Part shown: piece after piece, positions 63,251-64,000 of the stretch
How the letters are laid out: each line of letters begins with the position of its first letter
Position numbering within the stretch: position 1 is the stretch's first letter
NCBI RefSeq assembly: GCF_020382885.2
Contig: NC_058495.1
Location: forward strand, 2,287,627-2,351,626
DNA from: Scatophagus argus
Lineage: Eukaryota > Chordata > Actinopteri > Scatophagidae
Reading direction: 5' to 3'
Length of the DNA stretch: 64,000 nt
Notes under the pieces: generated by a model
Told to the model about the DNA's origin: nothing
Databases searched by the model: none
Seen by the model: only the letters and a program-made list of their open reading frames with translations
Program-made: the position numbers and the translations under genes

Positions 63251-64000
63251 TCACAGTGCATCCTATCTGTGTGCCGCTCCCTGTTAGCTTAAGCTGCTGA
63301 GCGAGAGAAGATCTGTCGCTAATTTAACACACAGTTAAATCTAAACTCCAGCGGTGGTTGATATTAGTAGACTAACGCAGTGGTTAAAGGACGGTCAAAG
63401 GACAGTTTAGTGCACTTTCAAGTGCGTTTTTTTTTTCATTGAAAAGGTGTCGTTTCCTGTACGGACTGTGAATACTCCGCCTCCGCCTGGCTGTTTGCTC
63501 CTGTGGTCTGAAGCAGATAAAATACAACCGTTTTGATAAGGTGATTAACACAGTTTTTATTGACACAATGGCTTGTGTGTGCGCGCTTTTGTTACCTACA
63601 GGGGACAGTTTCTGGTCGAAACACGAGCCTTGTTGGGTCTAGTAGTTCTCACGGGGTCGGAAATCCTAATGCGACGTCCTAAACGTCATTTCTGCGGTTT
63701 CAGTTGTGGAAATCAGAAAGAAGCCTAACGAAAGTACCAGTGTCCTAACAAGAAGAGCAGCGCAAACGCACGCGGGTGTGTTGTTGACTGTGCTAATTTA
63801 ATTGGCTGACTGGTTCTCTGATTCTCATGCTCGTGCCGCAGTTCTGTCCAGTCGCGTGCCAGCTGGCAGGGGTACATCCCAGCAGAGTTTTGTATGCAGT
63901 CAGGTGCTGTTATGTATTGTGTAACAATGTCTTATTTTTTTTTTTTTGCTCGTTGTAAGGTTTTGAAGTCTTCATGTGCAAAGCTATTCTTAAGCGGTCA

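Larger units (their letters stand above)
60351..64000. other. Intergenic; possible promoter near the right end
   Basis: No coding exon is recognised, and cpne1 exons were looked for and not seen. A GT-rich run lies at 62083-62105. A 148-codon open frame at 62753-63199 has one hydrophobic stretch but no similarity. CCAAT-type boxes cluster at 63172-63250, followed by GC-richer sequence to about 63900. Confidence 0.45.

Noticed and set aside
1-64000. Search for CRISPR arrays, rRNA or stand-alone tRNA genes, and prophage-like blocks
   Set aside because: None is present. The only Pol III-like boxes are in SINEs, and tandem repeats are microsatellites or a decayed minisatellite.

Overview
The window looks like chromosomal DNA of a ray-finned fish, probably a spiny-rayed teleost. 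It has intron-split vertebrate genes with GT-AG junctions, AATAAA signals, many (TG)n/(CA)n microsatellites, a tRNA-derived SINE with an ATGG-type tail, and a parathyroid-hormone-like gene of the pth4 type. No bacterial, viral or CRISPR features are present. I rebuilt the gene models by hand from splice junctions and reading frame, and compared proteins with human relatives from memory.

Layout, left to right: (1) 1-3420, intergenic with a SINE carrying clear target-site duplications. (2) 3422-5438, a small TATA-box gene for a secreted PTH-family peptide (pth4, +). (3) 5440-10080, intergenic with decayed repeats. (4) about 10080-23660, cept1 (+), choline/ethanolamine phosphotransferase. (5) about 24360-28498, dram2 (+), a lysosomal membrane protein of autophagy, with a CLEAR-like E-box upstream. 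(6) 28499-33065, dram2 3' flank and intergenic DNA. (7) 33066-40860, the C6orf89 (bombesin receptor-activated protein) homologue on the minus strand, with a dead LINE fragment in one intron. (8) 42404-50299, nfs1 (+), mitochondrial cysteine desulfurase, 13 coding exons. (9) about 51100-60350, rbm12 (+), a five-RRM protein on one coding exon behind a 5.4 kb 5'-UTR intron. (10) 60351-64000, intergenic, with CCAAT boxes near the right end.

The genes do not form a functional pathway; they are ordinary vertebrate neighbours. cept1-dram2 and nfs1-rbm12 match human neighbour pairs (1p13 and 20q11), and C6orf89 (human 6p21) lies between them here.

The most interesting signal is in cept1. Two alternative versions of one exon (16029-16113 and 17224-17308), both exactly 85 nt, share splice phase and encode two different forms of the same transmembrane segment. 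Because 85 is not a multiple of three, only one can be used per mRNA, so this looks like mutually exclusive splicing that may tune the enzyme. Secondary signals are TG-rich 3' splice sites across cept1, dram2, C6orf89 and nfs1, complementary GU/CA repeats around nfs1 exon 9, and a decayed array of about 28-bp units with RFX/X-box-like cores in the rbm12 3' UTR.
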